Shown: one piece after another, positions 21,690 through 33,505 of the stretch | Layout: every line of letters starts with the position of its first letter | Position numbering within the stretch: the first letter of the stretch is position 1 | Source: Forficula auricularia | Taxonomy: Eukaryota; Arthropoda; Insecta; Dermaptera; Forficulidae | NCBI GenBank assembly: GCA_024734495.1 | Contig: JALMQS010000055.1 | Coordinates: forward strand, 9,211,652 to 9,275,651 | DNA: 64,000 nt | Direction of reading: 5' to 3' | Notes under the pieces: model-generated | The model's database searches: none | What the model was told of the DNA's origin: nothing | What the model saw: only the letters and a program-made list of their open reading frames with translations | Position numbers and translations under genes: made by a program

Positions 21690-22330
21690 TATAAAGAGTG
21701 TAAAAATATTAAACAATCGAACAGGTGTGTTTTGCATTATTCCCTGTAAACAGCGTTTCGAGTTTTAAGTAATTTTCACTTTTTCCTCCAATTTTTGTAA
21801 AAATCTTCGTATTTTTGAGTGATAAATGATGATCTTGTTGCTCTGTTCATAAATCGGTGCAATGCTGTTAAGCGAAGGTTGTAATGTTGGGTGGGAGGAC
21901 AATTTTGTAAAATTAAGTTTCACTCCAGTGGACTAATGAAGTTGATTGGATTACTGGCTCAGCTGGTTAGTCATTAATGCGCTCGAAGCCTCCTGTGGAA
22001 TGTGCATCTCGGAGGATGCACTCGGGTGCACAACTGCACACAACTGGATGCAATTGCCTCCTGGAGCGGGGATTAAGCGTCGGCAGCTGTCTCGCTAATT
22101 ATCCTAATTGATCTGCGTTAATTGCGTGACAGCTAGAGACAGAGACCACGTGATCTTTATTTCGATTCGGCCACAAAAGAGTGACAATCATAAATATACA
22201 TATAATTAAAGCACCTTATTTTTGCTTCTTCATCGAGTGCCATACCCGAAACGGGTGTCGGCTCCTCTCCACATATACCTGTGCTGAGTGTGTTTAGTTG
22301 TTTTACACAGATATATGGGACCTACTTTTT
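21690..22330. other. Stretch with one A-box-like site, otherwise nothing recognised
   Basis: TGGCTCAGCTGGTTAG at 21955-21970 is a perfect A-box-like motif, but no B-box follows at the right distance. 21990-22060 has several TGCA-rich short repeats. Confidence 0.3.
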
Positions 22331-22339
22331 AACGCCGGT

Positions 22340-22507
22340 TCCGAACGGCTAATTTGGAGAGGTTACTAGGCAATTATACTCTTGGCAGATTGCCATTACT
22401 TTCCAAGAGGAGGCGACTGAAAATATCTATCTGCCGAGACTCGGTCTCGAACCAGCGATCTTCGAGTCAGCGACCCAACACTCTAGCCACTGACCCACAG
22501 TCGCCTC
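22340..22507 (-). mobile_element. tRNA-derived SINE
   Basis: Minus strand from 22507: GGGTCAGTGGCTAGAGTGTTGG (A-box region), then GCTGGTTCGAGACC (B-box), then GAGTCTCGGCAGATAG. GAGGCGACT and its complement lie near both ends (22401 and 22498). The head is unlike the SINEs at 5.4 and 17.5 kb. The 70-residue plus frame is a shadow. Confidence 0.65.
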
Positions 22508-22999
22508 TTTTTTTAAACATAGCAGAGATATTTAGAGAAAATATAAAATTTTTGCAAATGAATTGATTCTCATTCTTCAGTTCTAATGACTTTTATATAC
22601 AACTTGGCATCCTACGCATACGATTAGAAAATTCTAATGGTGTTGTATTTACACAGACGATAATAACATTCATTCTCTTGGCGCCAGTAGAGCTGTGGCT
22701 AAAGTACTCGCTCGACTCAGAACAATTTATATACGAGTATATAAAACCTCTGTCAAAAAAATCGCCCCACTAAATCCAGGAGAAGGCAATGGGAAAATAC
22801 TCTTCATAATCTCCTCAATCGCACTCGAAATATTCACTAAATTATTGACGAAAATCACGTTAGGTGTGTCATATAAAATTAATTAATTGAGGTATATAGA
22901 ATTAATTATTACATTTAATGTATTAGCGAATTCACTCCTGACATCTATTGACAGGAAGTTATCAGAGGTATTTCAACCTAAGAGCCATAAGCAATAGCA

Positions 23000-23110
23000 A
23001 ATAAATTATATAAGTAGATATATATATTCGTTTTATATACATAGGTTCCTTAGGAATGTTTATTTGCATCATGGACAACCTCAATAATCTCTCTTTATAA
23101 ACAATAGAAT
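23000..23110. repeat. A-type HHR element tail, fragment
   Basis: ATGTTTATTTGCATCATGGACAACCTC followed by TCTCTTTATAAA matches the conserved A-type tail; no hammerhead remains. Confidence 0.5.
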
Positions 23111-23324
23111 AACTTCCCCGTTAGGTAGCGAATCTGATTTTCGTCAATTTTTTACATTATTATTTATTTATTGAAGTGAAAACTTCTATAGTCCCAGTAG
23201 GGCAAATTTGTCTGAACATCACGAGAAGTGAAACGCTTACCCTGCATGCTCATCGCGATGCTTCTCCTCTCGGCAAAAAGACGATGAATCGCCTTTACTC
23301 TCTACACGTATGCTGTAATTTATT

Positions 23325-23450
23325 TAATTAAGGTAGTAGTATCGCGACAATAGTAGCAAAAAGTTAATGCTAAATTATAGTACAGACAATAAGGATTCAT
23401 AATACATAAGTCCAAAACTTTTTGCTGTTTATGTACCACTACTAGCCAAT
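23325..23450. repeat. Short inverted repeat
   Basis: AGTAGTATCGCGACAATAGTAGCAAAAAGTT pairs imperfectly with AACTTTTTGCTGTTTATGTACCACTACT. Small MITE or chance; the rest of 22567-24060 holds nothing I recognise. Confidence 0.4.
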
Positions 23451-24066
23451 CCCGTACTCCTTTGACAAATCTGGCAAAACTGTCCGAGCTTGTATATATT
23501 TTATCATATAGATAGAAATGTCAGATAAAGTACATTATAAAGGAAGAGTTATAAAACAAAAAGTTCTTAGTAAGCGATTGAAAGCAGTTGCGACAATGGC
23601 TGAAGCGAAAAAACGTCAAAAAGTACTAAAGTTAACCCACTTTTTAGGTTAAATAAATGCGTTAATGACAGCTTGTTTTTAGTGTAAATTTTTATTATTT
23701 ATTCATTATTATTTCAGAAACTGTGTTGTAACTATGAATTAAAATTTTCTTAAAAAATGTATTAGTTATTGTTTAATGTTAGGTTAGTTTTTTATAAGAA
23801 TATAACAATTTATAACAATGGTAAGAAGAGTTTCTTAATTATAATTAAATATGTATGTAAACTTTTCGATATTCCGTATAGTACAATGTATAAGAGTCAG
23901 AAAAACTTTATCTTTTGAATTTAATATCTCCGGAACTATATTGTTCATAAATTTCATTTTGACACCAATCGATGCAGACGTATTTAAATAATAGGTAATC
24001 TATCTAAATTTCAAAAAATCCTAAGAAAACACATGTAGTGATACAACTACCTTTAAAAATATTTTT

Positions 24067-25342
24067 ACTTTACCATACAGGGTATGGTCAAGTAAAGTAA
24101 TCGTGCATGAAAAAAGTGGGTTTTTTTCCTTCTTTTTTTCAAAATATCTAAAAAACGGCTTAAACTATTTCGATTAAAAAAATTGAGCGAAACCATGGCA
24201 TTTAGGTCTACAAAAAAGCTCTTATAAGTGAACATCGAAAAAATTATATTTTTCGAGATAATATTTGTTTTGTCAAAATGTCTGTTAGTTAGTTAGTCTG
24301 TGCGTTACCAAATTTGAGGAAGAGCTAGCTCAAAAACTAGTGTGAATATCGAAACCAAATTTCACACGTAGTTTTGGTCCATTGAGATTAAGAGCCTATT
24401 AGATTTTGGTGCATATCGACCCAAAATTAAGGGGGTCGAGGGGGTTAAAAATTAAAAATCTAGGTCGTTTTGAGCAAACTCAACCAAATTTTGTATACAT
24501 AATCAGTGGACCCCCAAAAGTCTAAAAATGCAAAATCTAACCGCCTAAATTGGGGGGGGGGGCGGAGGGTCAAAAAATGAAAATCTTGGCAATTTACCAA
24601 ACTCAACCAAATTTTGTATACATAATCAGTGGGTCCCCAGAAGTCTAAAAATGCAAAAACAAACCGCCCGAAATGGGGGGGGGGTCAAAAATGAAAATGT
24701 TGGCCATTTACCAAACTCAACCAAATTTTGTATACATAATCAGTGGGTCCCAGAAGTCTAAAAATACAAAAACTAACCGCCCGAAATGATGGGGGGGGGA
24801 GGGCTGAGGGGTCAAAAATGAAAATCTTGGCCATTTACCAAACTAAGCCAAATTTTGTATACATAATCAGTGGGTCACCAGAAGTCTAAAAATGCAAAAA
24901 TAAACCGCCCGAAATGGGGGGGGAGGGTCAAAAATGAAAATGTTGGCCATTTACCAAACTCAACCAAATTTTGTATACATAATCAGTGGGTCCCAGAAGT
25001 CTAAAAATACAAAAACTAACCGCCCGAAATGATGGGGGGGGGAGGGCTGAGGGTCAAAAAATGAAAATCTTGGCCATTTACCAAACTAAGCCAAATTTTG
25101 TATACATAATCAGTGGGACCCAAGAAATCTAAAAATGCAAAAACTAACCGGCCGAAATGGGGGGGGGTCAAAAAATGAAAATCTTTGCCATTTACCAAAT
25201 TCAACCAAATCAGTGGGTTCCAAGAGTCTAAAAATGCAAAAACTAACCCCCCCCCCTACATGATTATAAATAATTTTATTAAATATTAAATATAAGTGAG
25301 GGCCAGGTTGTATGGTAAAGTCAAGTGGATGGCCACATCAGA
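24067..25342 (+). mobile_element. Minisatellite-bearing element M, copy 1
   Basis: Starts ACTTTACCATACAGGG and ends with the inverted GTATGGTAAAGT followed by AAGTGGATGGCCACATCAGA, shared with copy 2 (26431-27140). Left third is single copy (GAACATCGAAAAAATTATAT..., CACACGTAGTTTTGGTCC); then comes a minisatellite (24460-25255) of about six units of 113-125 bp. No frame. Short inverted ends suggest a DNA transposon or similar. Confidence 0.72.
24460..25255 (+). repeat. Minisatellite, about 120-bp unit, six to seven copies
   Basis: Each unit has CAACCAAATTTTGTATACAT, AATCAGTGG, AGTCTAAAAATGCAAAA and a poly-G run of 6-10 followed by GGTCAAAAATGAAAAT. Frames on both strands here are artefacts of the repeat. 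The same unit occurs twice at 26.85-27.03 kb and, in inverted arrangement, at 55.43-55.83 kb. Confidence 0.85.
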
Positions 25343-25659
25343 ACACGTCAGCTTATTTAGAATTAAATCAACTTCTACCGCCTATTGTAATTTATTTTAG
25401 CCCTTGTATAATTTCGAAGAGGGTAAATAATATGTTGAGAGCGGAAATACATACAAGTTTATTTTGTATCAAGTGAGAGATTAAATAAATTTATATTAAT
25501 TTGTTCCTTTATAAATCGCAAATTGAATAATATATTTATTTCGAAGGGAAGAATTGAGAAAAGCCAGCCCCGTTGCAAAAACAATGACTCTGGTGTTCTC
25601 CAATAATCTGCACCTTTATTTGTCTGTCAGTGCGCCGAGAAAGCAAGCAAGCAAGCAGC

Positions 25660-25925
25660 AAGCCTTTAAGAAAAAGCCAGTTTGAGATGAGACTCGGTTT
25701 CGCAAGCCGGGGGCCCAGGGGCCCAGCCCAGACATCGAGGGGCTCCGCCCCTCAGACAGGTGTCAGGGCCCCCCTTGGACCATGGACCAGGTAGACGAGA
25801 GCCGTGGGTGGGGGCAACCCAAACAAAACGTTGCCAAGTTGCGGGACGGGCGTTTCGAACCCAGGCACCAGACATTAGCCCAACTCGAGGCTGGCCGAGC
25901 CCCGCTCTCGCTCGCACACTTAATG
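25660..25925. other. GC-rich island with tRNA-like motif on the minus strand
   Basis: GC-rich segment with GGGGCCCAGCCCAG and CCGCCCCTC runs. On the minus strand TTGGGCTAATGTCTGGTGCC and GGGTTCGAAAC resemble spaced A and B boxes. Overlapping frames on both strands (81-88 residues) have no recognisable domain. (CA)n follows at 25993-26010. Confidence 0.4.
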
Positions 25926-26284
25926 TATATTATCATTAAAACGTTGATGAACTTGGAAGGAGAGAGAGATGACAGAAAACGCACCCAAAACAACACACAC
26001 ACATACACACAAACTAAAAAAAAAAAACTCTCCGGGACCTCAATTTAATTAAAATGTAAATTTTTATATTTTTTAATACCAGAGTCTATTTGAAAGATTT
26101 AATTGAAATAATTGTTCACTGAATGTTATATTTTATTAATTTTATAATAATCTTTAAAAAAAATAGATAAAAAACATTACTTTTAAAACTTGATTGACTT
26201 TGCAGTTTATTTGCTTAAAACTTCACTACTTATTCAGACTAATAAAATATATTTTTAATAATTTTAGTAATTATAATAATATAA

Positions 26285-26430
26285 ATTCAATAAAGAGAAA
26301 CAAAGAGGTTGTCCTCTGCTTGATGCAAATAAAAAACACATATATATCAAAAATATATATCTGTAGATATATATGATTTATTTGTTAGAGACTATAGTTT
26401 TGAAGGCTTGGCCCTCATCATCAGTCTTTT
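26285..26430. repeat. A-type HHR element cut by element M copy 2
   Basis: AGAGGTTGTCCTCTGCTTGA head, then a minus-strand hammerhead whose GAAA reads AAAA (26386-26428) although CUGAUGA and stem II remain. Sequence switches to element M at 26431, so M copy 2 lies within or replaces the other half. Confidence 0.62.
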
Positions 26431-27140
26431 ACTTTACCATACAGGGTTGTAATCGTGCATGAAAAAAGTGTTTTTTTTCTTTTTTTTCGAAATATCTCAA
26501 AACGGCTGAAACTATTTTGATTAAAAAAATTGAGCGAAACCATGGCATTTCGCTCTACAAAAAAGCTCTAATAAATGAACATAGAAAAAATTATATTTTT
26601 CAAGATAATAATTGTTTTGTCAAAATGTCTGTTAGTTAGTCTGTCTGTCCGGTTGCCTGGTTGTCCGTTAGTCTGTGCGTTACCAAATTTTTTGGACGAG
26701 CTAGCTCAAAAACTAGTGTGAATATCGAAACCAAATTTCACACGTAGTTTTGGTCCATTGAGATTAAGAGCTGATTAGATTTTAGTGCATATCGACCCAA
26801 AATTAAGGGGGTGAAGGGGGGGGGGGTTAAAAATTAAAAATCTAGGCCATTTGGGCAAGCTCAACCAAATTTTGTATACATAATCATAGGGACCCCAGAA
26901 GTCTAAAAATGCAAAAACTATCCGCCTGAAAGGGGGGTGTAGGGTCAAAAAATGAAAATCTAGGCTCTTGTACCAAACTAAAACAAATTTTGTATACATA
27001 ATCAGTGGCCCCACAGGAATTTAAAAATGCAAAAACTTACCCCCCTCCCTCCCCTACATGATTATAAATAAGTTTATTAAATATTAAATATAAGTTAGGG
27101 TCCAGGTTGTATGGTAAAGTTAAGTGGATGGCCACATCAG
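26431..27140 (+). mobile_element. Minisatellite-bearing element M, copy 2
   Basis: Same ends as copy 1 but only about two minisatellite units. TCTGTTAGTTAGTCTGTCTG is expanded here relative to copy 1. The 79-residue minus frame is a shadow of the repeat. Confidence 0.72.
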
Positions 27141-27244
27141 AGGGTCTGAAATATTCTGATTTTAATAAAATAATAATAATCAATTTAAAAAGAATTTTTT
27201 CGAGATTCGAGTCACTCACCTTTTTAAACTTTTTTTCAAATTAA

Positions 27245-27350
27245 TGAGACGGGAGTTTGGTAGTCTAAGATAATATAGTTCCTGCCTACGGAGCAGGAGG
27301 TCCGGGCTCAAGGCCGCTCTCTGCAATTAATTCACATGCTATAATCTGAC
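27245..27350 (+). mobile_element. tRNA-derived SINE, 3'-truncated
   Basis: TTTGGTAGTCTAAGATAATA head, CCTACGGAGCAGGAGG, B-box-like GGGCTCAAGGCC and ACATGCTATAATCTGACTCC match the family at 5.42 kb and 17.5 kb. The LINE-type tail is absent. Confidence 0.65.
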
Positions 27351-27359
27351 TCCTACACC

Positions 27360-29458
27360 AATTTACACACTCTTATACATAAACACATAGATAAATAATA
27401 ATTATTTAGGATCTGACTAAATGTGCTTTTTGTTACCGAGGAAATATACTATAGCTATGGTTTGGTTTAAGAAAGGTAAATGTCAGATTATAACAAAAAT
27501 GGAATATATATCGCATGCACATTATCTGGTGGTAAATCTTTAGTGCAATAAGGACCACTGTTATACATATAGCAGATATGTGTGTAATTGTAACTTTCAA
27601 CAACACTTAGTGTAATAGTATTTTTTGTATTTACTTTATTTATTTACTAGAAAGTTAAAATAATGACATTAGCCTTTCTTGTACCAAGCCACAGATATAT
27701 ACATATATAAAAGATTCTCAAACTGTTATTTATTAGTGGTATTTCTAATTCAAAATCCTAAGAATCGTTATTTTTGGAGACTGACTAAATTTTAGGTGAT
27801 TAGGAGTTAATTTCTGACCTGCCTTTTTTGAAGGATTAGGATGAGAGCTCTCAGGGCAATTACCAAGAGATCAAAACTTAACTGATTTATTAATAATTAG
27901 TTGTAAAATAGCAACATTATAAGACCAGAAATTGTAATTAATTGATCATGAATTTGACAAAATATAAGATTAAGGAAAAATCTTCAGTTCGAATGAATTT
28001 TTTATTGAATATAATTTTTCTCATCAACGATAGTATAAAATCTAAAGCTCCATTTGCTTATTAAATTCAAAACTATTATAGTAAAAATTATCGGATATAT
28101 AGCCAATAAAACAAACATGAAATTTATTTTATTGATCGTATATATATATCTACGAGATAGGTTTTATTATGATATTAAAAAGTGGTCGATCTTTCAATCT
28201 CAAATAACATCAAATATCTCGAGGAATATTTTCTTCTAGATTTAAAATTTCCTCAACTATTTTACATATTCAAATTTTATTTAACTTATTACATCTACAT
28301 ATATTATTATTATTAAAAATGCAGATATCTATCTCAGTCAGAAGTCATTCTTTATATTTCTTATTTATTCTTATTTTCATATTTTCTCTTGTTTTTAATT
28401 TTTTTGTTTATTTTTTATTTATTTATTTTCTCCGTTTATTTATACATCATTTCTTCTGTTTTTGTCCCCCCTACGCCTCTTGCCCATCTCTATATATCAA
28501 TCCAATCTTCTTGTCCCAGTAGCTTGTAAAGATCTAAAACAAAAAAAAATTAAAAAAAGGGGGAAAACAGAAAGAAAGAGAGAATAAAAGCAGATCAGAA
28601 GAGCTAGCCCCTTCAGGCATGAGTCAGAGAGAAGGCGAGTGAATAAGGTTAGGTTCAAGGGGGGCAACGGGGGTCTAGAAGTTTTAGCCCCCTCCTGAAC
28701 CTCTCAGTTTCAAGATCGTTGCTTATTAAGTGGCTACTGAGTTCACCAGAGCTATCTCTACATCATCCAAATAAAAGGCTATCATTTATTAATATGCACA
28801 ATTTAATTATTCCCATATTAGGGATTTATTGAGAAGATAAGGGATTTCTTTTAAGGGAGAACATATGATATAATATAAGAAGAGATAATCTATCAGCGTG
28901 TTTGTCCATAGATGGACGATTTTGGTAATGTTTCAATTATCTCTCAACTAAAAGCAGAAAAACTATTTATTACGTTTTACAAAATAATATAAATATCCTC
29001 GAGATAAATAAACTATGAATTCGAATTACTACACAGACATCAGCCTCTTAAATATTCTCTCTAATATATTTTTGGTGTTGAGATTTTGAGGCTAGGGAGG
29101 CAGCTTTGTGGATGTACCATAAGTAAACATTAGGATTAGGTATTTATGTGTATAAAGTTTTGTGATAAATGACAATTTGTTTCGCCAGAATATACAGTGA
29201 AACCCCTCAAATCCGAACGCAAAAAAGAGAAACTTATTTATTTACTCATAAAACAATTATATATAGGTATATTCTACATATTATAATCTTTTTTACATAA
29301 CTAGTTGAAAAATTAACAAAGAAGTACAGTTAGCATAGCTAACAAAGTGTAAATGTCTCTACATACTTATGTCATCCAGGATTGAAAAATGGTAAAAGTT
29401 GGTTATTGAAATTCTTTAAGTTAATCAATTTACAAAAACAATGAAAAATAATAGAAAC
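27360..29458. other. Long AT-rich stretch, nothing recognised
   Basis: Two kilobases with only hydrophobic low-complexity frames (28054-28239, 28319-28522) that come from T-rich codons. I see no motif, repeat copy or RNA gene. Confidence 0.3.
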
Positions 29459-29470
29459 ACACAAAATATC

Positions 29471-29825
29471 TAATTGAAAAGTTTTTGTTTTGCCGAGAGT
29501 AGCAGAGTTGTTGATTCACAAAGAGAAACAAAGAGGTTGTCCTCTGCTTGATGCAAATAAACATATACACATATATATCAAGATGATATATCTGTATATA
29601 TATTATTTATTTGTTTGAGACTATAGTTTCGAAGACTTGGTCTTCATCATCAGTCTTTCTTCAATTATAAATGTTTTTCATGGAGTCAATATCATATGGA
29701 CCAAGTCTTCGAAACTATAGTCTCAAACAAATAAATAATATATATACAGATATATCATCTTGATATATATGTGTATATGTTTATTTGCATCAAGCAGAGG
29801 ACAACCTCTTTGTTTCTCTTTGTGA
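29471..29825. mobile_element. HHR foldback element A4, near-perfect palindrome, 12-bp target duplication
   Basis: Left arm 29484-29665 and right arm 29693-29825 pair almost perfectly (CAAAGAGAAACAAAGAGGTT, ATATATCAAGATGATATATC). The one-sided head TTTTTGTTTTGCCGAGAGTA is only at the left. Identical ACACAAAATATC flanks it (29459-29470, 29826-29837). High arm identity suggests a young insertion. Confidence 0.87.
29600..29668 (-). ncRNA. Hammerhead ribozyme (A4)
   Basis: Minus strand: CUGAUGA (complement of 29647-29653), extra U, perfect 6-bp stem II GAAGAC/GUCUUC with CAA loop, GAAA, palindromic ACUAUAGU, C17 (complement of 29619). Adjacent stem I is short (GA/UC) and needs an internal loop to extend. 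The right arm keeps CUUCGAAACUAUAGUC without CUGAUGA. Confidence 0.72.
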
Positions 29826-30268
29826 ACACAAAATATCACTTAATCTTTCACTTGATATCAGTTATCTTCAATTGTCGAAGCTGCTTTCGGCTAATCCGAA
29901 AATTCCTTGAATTTAGTTAATTAAAATTTACAAAACTGCAACAGATGTCAATGAGTTTGGTAAATTTTTAATTAAATTCAAGGTAACATAAATTTTTATG
30001 TATTTTTCCAACAGACTCTTGAAACATGAATTAATGTGCGTATATTTCTATATTTTTAAAAGAATTTTAAAATGTGTATCCAATAAGAAACGTGTCTATT
30101 TTTACTAAATTTTAATTATTAACAAGGGAGGCGAAATAAATTGTCAATTGTCATAAAACTGTATAAACATAAATAATACCAATCTGATATTTATTAGTCT
30201 TATTACTTACATCCATAAAACCCTTTCCCTAATCATCACAATCTCACCATATATAATAAGAATATTCC

Positions 30269-31097
30269 AGATTAATTTGCAGCAACGCTGACCAATGCTG
30301 CCGACAGGGTCGCTGATGCCGTCTGTATATTTGTGTTTTGAGTAGAGATAAGTCGAGGCAAATTTGAAATATAATTGTAATTTTAACTCGAATTTTGAAA
30401 TGAAAGACTCCAATTGATTTTAAATTAAGAAACAATATATTGATAATTATTCCCCCCCCCTTCACCACTCAAAAATCAAATATTCAATTCGCTTTTCTTT
30501 GCGCACAGAAGAAGAAATTAATCACATCTTATTTGATTTATATTTTATATATTATTTGTTTATTTTTTAATAATTTGCCACTTTTTTATAATTTTTTAAA
30601 AATCTAAATTTTGTTATTCTTATTTTTTGATTTTTACAAAATTAAACGACTTAGGACACGCATGCCCATATGAGTTTCTCATGGCAATACTGGATGGAGC
30701 AGCCTGTCATACAAACAACACCTGATCTCTTTTAAATATTTGGAGCCTTATATCGATTAGCGATCCCAAATTTAAAAAAAATGATATAATATAATTCTGC
30801 TCCTCATACGATCCCACTTATTTAAATAAATCTATTTCCACACAAAAAATATCACAATGCTGTAGATTATAGAAAAAAAAATACTTCCAGATTCATATCT
30901 AGAGCCTCATTTCTGTAGCTGTGTCAGGACGAAAATGAGGCGAACCTTTAAGAGACTATGTATTTTCGGGAGTTTACAGGTATACATTTGGAGTGTGGTT
31001 TTTTAAGAGGAATAACATTTTTGGACCGAGACGCCGCCCGCCAGGGCACCAGCCCGGAGGGCCGAGCTTCGAGCCTTCGGCACGCCCTCGAAGCTCG
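30269..31097 (+). repeat. Dispersed repeat R, copy 2
   Basis: See copy 1 at 18743. Its terminal hairpin has a perfect 10-bp stem (31063-31072 with 31088-31097) and a loop that is the reverse complement of the loop in copy 1. Frames at 30207-30468 on the minus strand are shadows. Confidence 0.8.
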
Positions 31098-31499
31098 TTA
31101 AATATATTCTAGAAAGAATTTAAGAAAACAACTATCTAGCAATTTTGTAAATAATTTTGGCAAATTGCATACGTCGTTCAATTCACTACAAAGACAGATT
31201 GGTAGCTATAGAATAATTTTTGAAAAAACATTTAAGATCCTAGATTTTAAAACTATAAAGACTTTGAAACATATATGATTTATAATAGTGAGTACCTAAA
31301 TATACCAAGTGACAGACAAGTAGGGTCGACGAACTTCGCCCCGGCAGCTGAACATATAAGATTCTCTCAAAAATTTTACATTTTTACATATTTGAGATTA
31401 GAAATATCTTTGTTGTGAAAAAATCAACCAACGGTTTTTGATAGCTGCTATAAGTACTAGCAAGCAGTCCGACTACAATTTTCTAAAAAAATCTTTAAG

Positions 31500-31985
31500 T
31501 GCCGCTTCAAAATTTTTTCAAAGAAACGATTATACTTATTTCTAGTAGAGTATTTTATATAGATATAGGAAATTATAATTCCGTCAAAGAAACTCGGAAA
31601 AAGTTTCTTTTTGTAGCCTTGGAAAAAAAGAAACAATTTGATAAGGGTCTCCCCTTTTGATCAGTTTTGCAATTTTTTTAGAAAATAAATATTTGAATTT
31701 CGAAGCGATTATAATTAATTCTAGTAGACTATTTTATATAGAGATAGGAAATTATAATTTCGTCAAAAAAACTCTAAAAAAGTTTCTTTTTGTAGCCATG
31801 GAAAAAAGGAACAAATTGATAAGGGTCGCCCCTCATCATCAGTTTTCCAATTTTTTTAGAAAAAAATATTTGAATTTCGAAGGCATTATACTTATTTCTA
31901 GTAAAGTATTTTATAATAAATATATATAGGAAATTATAATTTCTTTAAATAAAATAGTTCTTCCTTTTTTGGGGTCTATGAAAAG
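31500..31985 (+). repeat. Tandem array, three units of about 177 bp
   Basis: Units recur at 31526, 31704 and 31881 (TTATACTTATTTCTAGTA...). Each has AGGAAATTATAATT and AAGTTTCTTTTTGTAGCC. The 90-residue frame at 31657-31929 is made of this array and has no recognisable domain. A CATCATCAGTTTT stretch in unit two resembles a decayed hammerhead box. Confidence 0.75.
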
Positions 31986-32618
31986 AACCATACAGATCCA
32001 ATTTTCTAGATTCCTTTATAAGTATTTATTGTTTTATCAGATGTTATCATTCTACAAATAACATCTAACAAATCAAAATACAGATACAAGAAGTATAGTA
32101 TTTGTTTTGGTTCTTTTAAAGTCACTTTTGATCTGAAGAAGGAAGAACAAACAAACTTGCAATGATGGATGAAAAAAAAGATCTTTAAATCAAAAATAAT
32201 TGTTTCATTACCCTAGGCTGACACTCTACTAATGAGCTGAAATTCGGTAAACAAGTTTATATTAAGTTAAAAAAAATTTAAAGCGTTTGCTGCCAAAAAA
32301 ATTGCCAAATCATTAAAATGTGCGAAAAACATATTGAGTCTTAAAAAAGTTTCATTTTTTCATCCAATAACTTGAATGATATTTAATTATAAAAACAATA
32401 TAGATAATGTTTAAATTATATTGTAGAAACAAATTAGGATACTATGTAACTACTGTAATAAATAAATAAATAATAATAAAAAAATAAAAAATATAATGTT
32501 TTAATATTAATTGGTGTTTCTATGAGAATCACAAATGATGGATATCAAGGGGTAGCCAGCAAAATTTCGGGGGATTAGTTAATTTTTTCGGGGGGGGGGT
32601 AGCACCGATGGGTTAGGG

Positions 32619-33505
32619 CAGGGGTCGGGAACCTGCGACTCCGGAGCTGAAATATGTGCGGCTCTTAAATTTTTAACAAAAATCCACTGTGACAACCGTA
32701 TTTTTGAAAAATCTAAGAAATTATAGATTGAGTTTAAATCAAGAAAAAATTTTAAAAATGAAATGATTAATTTTATTTTAGTTTCGTTTTCAAACAGATT
32801 TCAAGATTTTAGAAAAGATCAGGAGATCATGAATTTTATATTATATCCGCTGAAGTGTGATTTAAAATTAATAGACATCAAAACTTTTCCAGGGATATCT
32901 ATTGGAGATTTACAAATGGAGATTCTGGAAATTCAGAATAAAATTATCTGGTTGCAAAAACTTCAGGAAATGGTAGCACATGTTGAAAAAAATGAGACAA
33001 CTATGGAGGAATCACCACACGATTTTATATTTAAATGCTGTGACACTTTTCCAGCTAAATATTCAATTTTTGACCATATTGGATCCACATAGTACAATTA
33101 GGAACAATTTTTCTCTACAATGAACTACATTAAAAACAAACATAGAAGCAGACTAACGGATGCAAGTTTAAAAGCGGAAATGCTTCTAAAATGCAGCAAG
33201 TACCTACACTCCAAATTTGACTAAATTAGCGAATAAAATACTAATAAATAATATAAGTCCAAAAATCGCATTGAATGTGAAATTACTATTAAAATAAATA
33301 ATTGTAATTACATTTACATTAAAAAAATAAAAAAATTAAAAAAATGTCGTTTTATTTGTTATACCCACAAAAAACAAAATCTATATAATATGTGTTTGTA
33401 AATACTGAAATAATTAAAAAATTAAAATTGCGGCTCCTTAAATTTTATTTTTTGTACGTTATTTGTTGAAATTGCTCTTCGTTTCCGAAAGGTTCCCGAC
33501 CTCTG
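32619..33505 (+). mobile_element. hAT transposon, internally deleted, with 8-bp target duplication
   Basis: Terminal inverted repeats CAGGGGTCGGGAACCT and the complement of AGGTTCCCGACCTCTG are flanked by identical GGTTAGGG (32611-32618, 33506-33513). Ends of this form and an 8-bp duplication define hAT elements. The 887-bp body keeps only the transposase C-terminal part. Confidence 0.92.
32727..33224 (+). pseudogene. hAT transposase C-terminal part (ZBED/GTF2IRD2-like group)
   Basis: The frame reads through FSNRFQDFRKDQEIMNFILYP, LQMEILEIQ and FKCCDTFPAKYS to FDHIGST, then two in-frame stops (33090-33092, 33099-33101), and continues in the same frame as EQFFSTMNYIKNKHRSRLTD to a stop at 33222-33224. 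This matches the usual hAT dimerisation segment (FGSTYxCEqxFSxMNxxKxxxRsRLTDxxL). The N-terminal BED zinc finger and the first catalytic residues are missing, so there is no working transposase. Confidence 0.88.

Noticed and set aside
22230..22265. Hammerhead-like CCCGAAACGGGTGTC
   Set aside because: No CUGAUGA at the needed distance; it is a simple CCCG/CGGG hairpin.
24460..25255. CRISPR array
   Set aside because: Repeats are long, contiguous and of variable length with no unique spacers; it is a minisatellite in a eukaryotic context.
24484..26048. Frames of 62-88 residues
   Set aside because: They lie on minisatellite units or in the GC island and read as low-complexity repeats.
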